NCBI RefSeq assembly: GCF_014304815.1
Contig: NZ_CP047958.1
Span: 248,001 to 312,000 of the forward strand
DNA from: Synechococcus sp. MIT S9220
GTDB taxonomy: Bacteria > Cyanobacteriota > Cyanobacteriia > PCC-6307 > Cyanobiaceae
Length of the DNA stretch: 64,000 nt
Direction: 5' to 3'
Shown: positions 61,486 to 64,000 of the stretch, piece after piece
How positions within the stretch are numbered: position 1 is the first letter of the stretch
Layout: each line of letters opens with the position of its first letter
Notes under the pieces: model-generated
Seen by the model: only the letters and a program-made list of their open reading frames with translations
Databases searched by the model: none
What the model was told of the DNA's origin: nothing
Program-made: the position numbers and the translations under genes

Positions 61486-62889
61486 ATGAGCAGCGGAACC
61501 CTCTACGACAAGGTCTGGGATCTGCATTGCGTCGCGGATCTTCCCGGAGGTGCCACGCAGTTGTTCATTGGCCTTCATCTGATTCATGAGGTCACGAGTC
61601 CTCAGGCCTTCGCGGCCTTAGATGACAAGGGTCTTCCCGTGCGCTGCCCAGAACGCACAGTTGCCACCGTCGATCACATCGTTCCCACCATCAGTCAGGA
61701 GCGACCGTTTTCTGATCCTCTGGCCGAGGAGATGCTCAGCACCCTCGAGCGCAATTGCGCGCGTCACGGCATCACACTCAACGGACTGGGGAGTGGTCGG
61801 CAGGGAATTGTGCATGTGATTGCACCTGAACTGGGCCTCACCCAGCCAGGAATGACCGTTGCTTGCGGCGATTCCCATACCTCCACGCATGGAGCATTCG
61901 GGGCGATTGCCTTCGGTATTGGAACGAGCCAGGTGCGTGATGTGCTCGCCAGTCAGAGCTTGGCCATGAGCAAGTTGAAGGTCCGTCGGATCTGGGTCGA
62001 GAACCGACTCACTGATGGCGTCTTCGCCAAGGATCTGATCCTCCATGTGATTCGCACTCTGGGGGTGAAGGCTGGCGTCGGTTACGCCTATGAATTCGCA
62101 GGGCCTGCGATTGAGGCTCTCTCCATGGAGGAGCGGATGACCCTCTGCAATATGGCGATTGAGGGAGGTGCACGCTGCGGTTATGTCAATCCTGATCAGA
62201 TCACTTTTGATTACCTCAACGGTCGCGCCGAGGCTCCAGCAGCAGACATTTGGGACCGTGCTGTTGCCTGGTGGAGTTCACTCGCGTCAAACGATGATGC
62301 GACGTTCGATGATGAAATTCGCTTCGATGCGGCTGCCATCGCGCCCACGGTGACCTGGGGGATCACACCAGGACAGGGCATTGGTGTTGATGAACGCGTT
62401 CCGGTCTCTGAGCAGCTTGATCCGGCCGACCGCCCGATTGCTGAAGAGGCTTATCGCTACATGGATTTGGCTCCCGGACAGCCGATTGAAGGAGTGCCTG
62501 TTGATGTCTGTTTCATTGGCAGTTGCACCAACGGTCGCCTCAGTGATCTTCAGGCCGCAGCTGCTGTAGCTCGCGGTCGGCACGTCGCTGAAGGAATCAA
62601 GGCCTTTGTTGTGCCTGGCTCAGAACAGGTGGCTCGTGCCGCGATCAAGGAAGGCCTCGATCAGGTGTTTCGCGAGGCAGGCTTTGAGTGGCGTGAGCCT
62701 GGATGTTCCATGTGTCTGGCCATGAACCCTGACCGTCTTGAGGGCAGCCAGATCAGTGCGAGTTCAAGCAACCGCAACTTCAAGGGTCGTCAGGGCTCCG
62801 CCAGTGGCCGGACTCTGTTGATGAGTCCCGCGATGGTGGCCGCTGCTGCCATCGCTGGTCGAGTGAGCGATGTGCGCCAGCTGAGCTGA
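61486..62889 (+). CDS. leuC: 3-isopropylmalate dehydratase large subunit
   Basis: Leucine synthesis, isomerising 2-isopropylmalate with LeuD. The 467-residue product has [13 protein letters not shown] and the [4Fe-4S] cysteines in G-S-C-T-N-G-R and C-S-M-C-L-A-M-N-P. The small subunit gene follows after 61 bases, as usual. Confidence 0.97.
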   Translation: MSSGTLYDKVWDLHCVADLPGGATQLFIGLHLIHEVTSPQAFAALDDKGLPVRCPERTVATVDHIVPTISQERPFSDPLAEEMLSTLERNCARHGITLNGLGSGRQGIVHVIAPELGLTQPGMTVACGDSHTSTHGAFGAIAFGIGTSQVRDVLASQSLAMSKLKVRRIWVENRLTDGVFAKDLILHVIRTLGVKAGVGYAYEFAGPAIEALSMEERMTLCNMAIEGGARCGYVNPDQITFDYLNGRAEAPAADIWDRAVAWWSSLASNDDATFDDEIRFDAAAIAPTVTWGITPGQGIGVDERVPVSEQLDPADRPIAEEAYRYMDLAPGQPIEGVPVDVCFIGSCTNGRLSDLQAAAAVARGRHVAEGIKAFVVPGSEQVARAAIKEGLDQVFREAGFEWREPGCSMCLAMNPDRLEGSQISASSSNRNFKGRQGSASGRTLLMSPAMVAAAAIAGRVSDVRQLS

Positions 62890-62950
62890 GCGCGCATCGC
62901 ATTCAGTTCCATTCCACCGCTGACCTTTCTCCCACGCTGATTGATCTGTG

Positions 62951-63565
62951 ATGACTGAGACCATCGCCTTCCCTCAAGGCCCAATCGGCCATGTGTCGGG
63001 CCGAGGTCTTGTGCTTCGGGGTGATGACATCGATACCGACCGGATCATTCCAGCCCGCTTTCTTAAGTGTGTGAGCTTTGAAGCTCTTGGGGAACAGGCT
63101 TTTGCCGATGACCGCAAGGAACTGGCCGGTGAACACCCGTTTGACCAGGCAGAGCATCAAGGGGCTTCGATTCTGGTTGTTAACGACAATTTTGGCTGTG
63201 GTTCAAGTCGTGAACATGCGCCGCAGGCACTGATGCGCTGGGGGATTCGTGCTGTTCTGGGTGTGAGTTATGCCGAAATTTTTCAAGGCAATTGCCTCGC
63301 TTTGGGCATTCCCTGTGCCACGGCCACTCCTGATCAAATCTGCGCTCTTCAGGATGCGGTAGCAGCGGACCCCACTGCTGAATGGACGCTCGATCTTCAG
63401 GCCCTCACGTTCAGTGATGGATCAACGTCGCAGAGCATTTCTTTGGCTTCAGGCTCTCTGGACATGCTTCGCACTGGTCAGTGGGATGCCACGGGGCAGC
63501 TGGTGTCAAGAGACGCGGAGCTGACCCGCACGATGGCGGCACTCCCCTATCTGCATGGTTTTTAA
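62951..63565 (+). CDS. leuD: 3-isopropylmalate dehydratase small subunit
   Basis: A 204-residue swivelling-domain subunit. D-I-D-T-D-R-I-I-P-A-R-F and N-F-G-C-G-S-S-R-E-H-A-P are diagnostic. GTG 62948, immediately before the ATG, is the only nearby alternative. It forms a two-gene unit with leuC. Confidence 0.96.
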   Translation: MTETIAFPQGPIGHVSGRGLVLRGDDIDTDRIIPARFLKCVSFEALGEQAFADDRKELAGEHPFDQAEHQGASILVVNDNFGCGSSREHAPQALMRWGIRAVLGVSYAEIFQGNCLALGIPCATATPDQICALQDAVAADPTAEWTLDLQALTFSDGSTSQSISLASGSLDMLRTGQWDATGQLVSRDAELTRTMAALPYLHGF

Positions 63566-63645
63566 GCTCGCTGAGACCTTGTGATCAAGGGTCCACGGCA
63601 GACAGGGACCAGATTGTCTAAGACTGAGACAGTGGTACTGCTGCC

Positions 63646-64000
63646 ATGAACCAATTGCGACCGATTCAGCTCACCGCTGCCCTTCTGGTCAGCACACTGA
63701 TTCCCGTTGCTGTGACGAAGGCTGAACCTGTTCAGTCATTGCTCGTGCAGCCTCATGGATCTGCCAGGGAGCGATTGCTGACCAGCGGTGCCTGTTCCGG
63801 CTGTGATTTGCGATCGGCTCGTTTGCAGGGAGCCCATCTGATCGGTGCTGACCTTCGTGATGCCGACCTCCGAAACGCCGATTTGCGTGAAGCCAACCTT
63901 GAAGGGGCAGACCTAAGTGGTGCGCGTCTCGATGGCGCTGACCTGCAAGGCGCGCAACTCAGTAATGCTGATCTCTCAAGAACCGACCTGCGTCGTGCTG
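63646..64000 (+). CDS. Secreted pentapeptide-repeat protein (3' end outside window)
   Basis: ATG 63646 starts a product with an N-terminal signal peptide (L-T-A-A-L-L-V-S-T-L-I-P-V-A-V-T) and a segment with a paired C-S-G-C-D. Then A-D/N-L-x-x repeats begin (G-A-D-L-R-D-A-D-L-R-N-A-D-L-R), the beta-helix fold of pentapeptide-repeat proteins. The frame is open to the window end. Such lumenal or periplasmic proteins are common in cyanobacteria; their roles are mostly unknown. Confidence 0.88.
   Translation, partial: MNQLRPIQLTAALLVSTLIPVAVTKAEPVQSLLVQPHGSARERLLTSGACSGCDLRSARLQGAHLIGADLRDADLRNADLREANLEGADLSGARLDGADLQGAQLSNADLSRTDLRRA

Overview
The window reads as the chromosome of a marine picocyanobacterium, most likely Synechococcus. 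It carries photosystem II subunits (psbE, psbF, psbL, psbJ, psbK), the PSII assembly factors Ycf48 and RubA, the cyanobacterial NDH-1 genes ndhC-ndhK-ndhJ, the magnesium chelatase subunit chlD, and several families largely confined to cyanobacteria (DUF3155, DUF1997, DUF3181, DUF4079). Genes are tightly packed on both strands with many 4-nt overlaps, divergent starts a few bases apart and convergent overlaps. There is no rRNA, no insertion sequence and no CRISPR array. Two tRNA genes are present.

Layout. 1-210 is the 3' end of a GDP-fucose synthase gene. 314-2783 is a minus-strand photosystem II block (rubA, ycf48, psbEFLJ, terminator), facing ndhCKJ at 2886-4571. 4.6-10.6 kb holds a YvcK-like protein, an MCE/Mla-type lipid transport pair, chlD and folK. 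10.75-12.53 kb is a decayed surface-sugar locus: remnants of a nonulosonic (pseudaminic-type) acid synthase and cytidylyltransferase around an intact PIG-L deacetylase, plus a truncated ABC exporter. 12.5-22.9 kb holds a Nudix hydrolase, a class I photolyase, a DegT aminotransferase with a thioredoxin-like protein, a photolyase homologue split into two genes in reversed order, fabI, hisB, a carotenoid cleavage oxygenase and an MFS transporter.

22.8-27.7 kb is the most interesting part. It is a four-gene minus-strand operon of a plant-type SABATH methyltransferase, a Leu/Glu-type amino acid dehydrogenase, a NikD/sarcosine-oxidase-like flavoenzyme and a BCCT betaine transporter with a changed aromatic box. 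Read together, the enzymes could turn lysine into piperideine-2-carboxylate, picolinate and N-methylpicolinate (homarine), with a dedicated transporter. That pathway is inference, not proof.

27.8-46.7 kb is mostly housekeeping: rdgB, a phosphohexomutase, a RecB-like nuclease, ygfZ, pyrE, a CAU tRNA, a CNNM/CorC protein, a Gfo/Idh oxidoreductase, a very large phosphorylase-kinase-like protein, wecG, psbK-tgt, cobS, a GAF-like sensor kinase, an esterase, purH and a DUF4079 protein. 46.7-50.5 kb is a visibly AT-rich stretch of short unknown genes, a flavodoxin and a Lys/Ala/Pro tandem-repeat protein, probably an island. 50.5-64 kb returns to core genes: ispH, amt, sfsA, murJ, tRNA-Arg, glyA, a WecA-type transferase, cinA, leuC, leuD and the start of a secreted pentapeptide-repeat protein.
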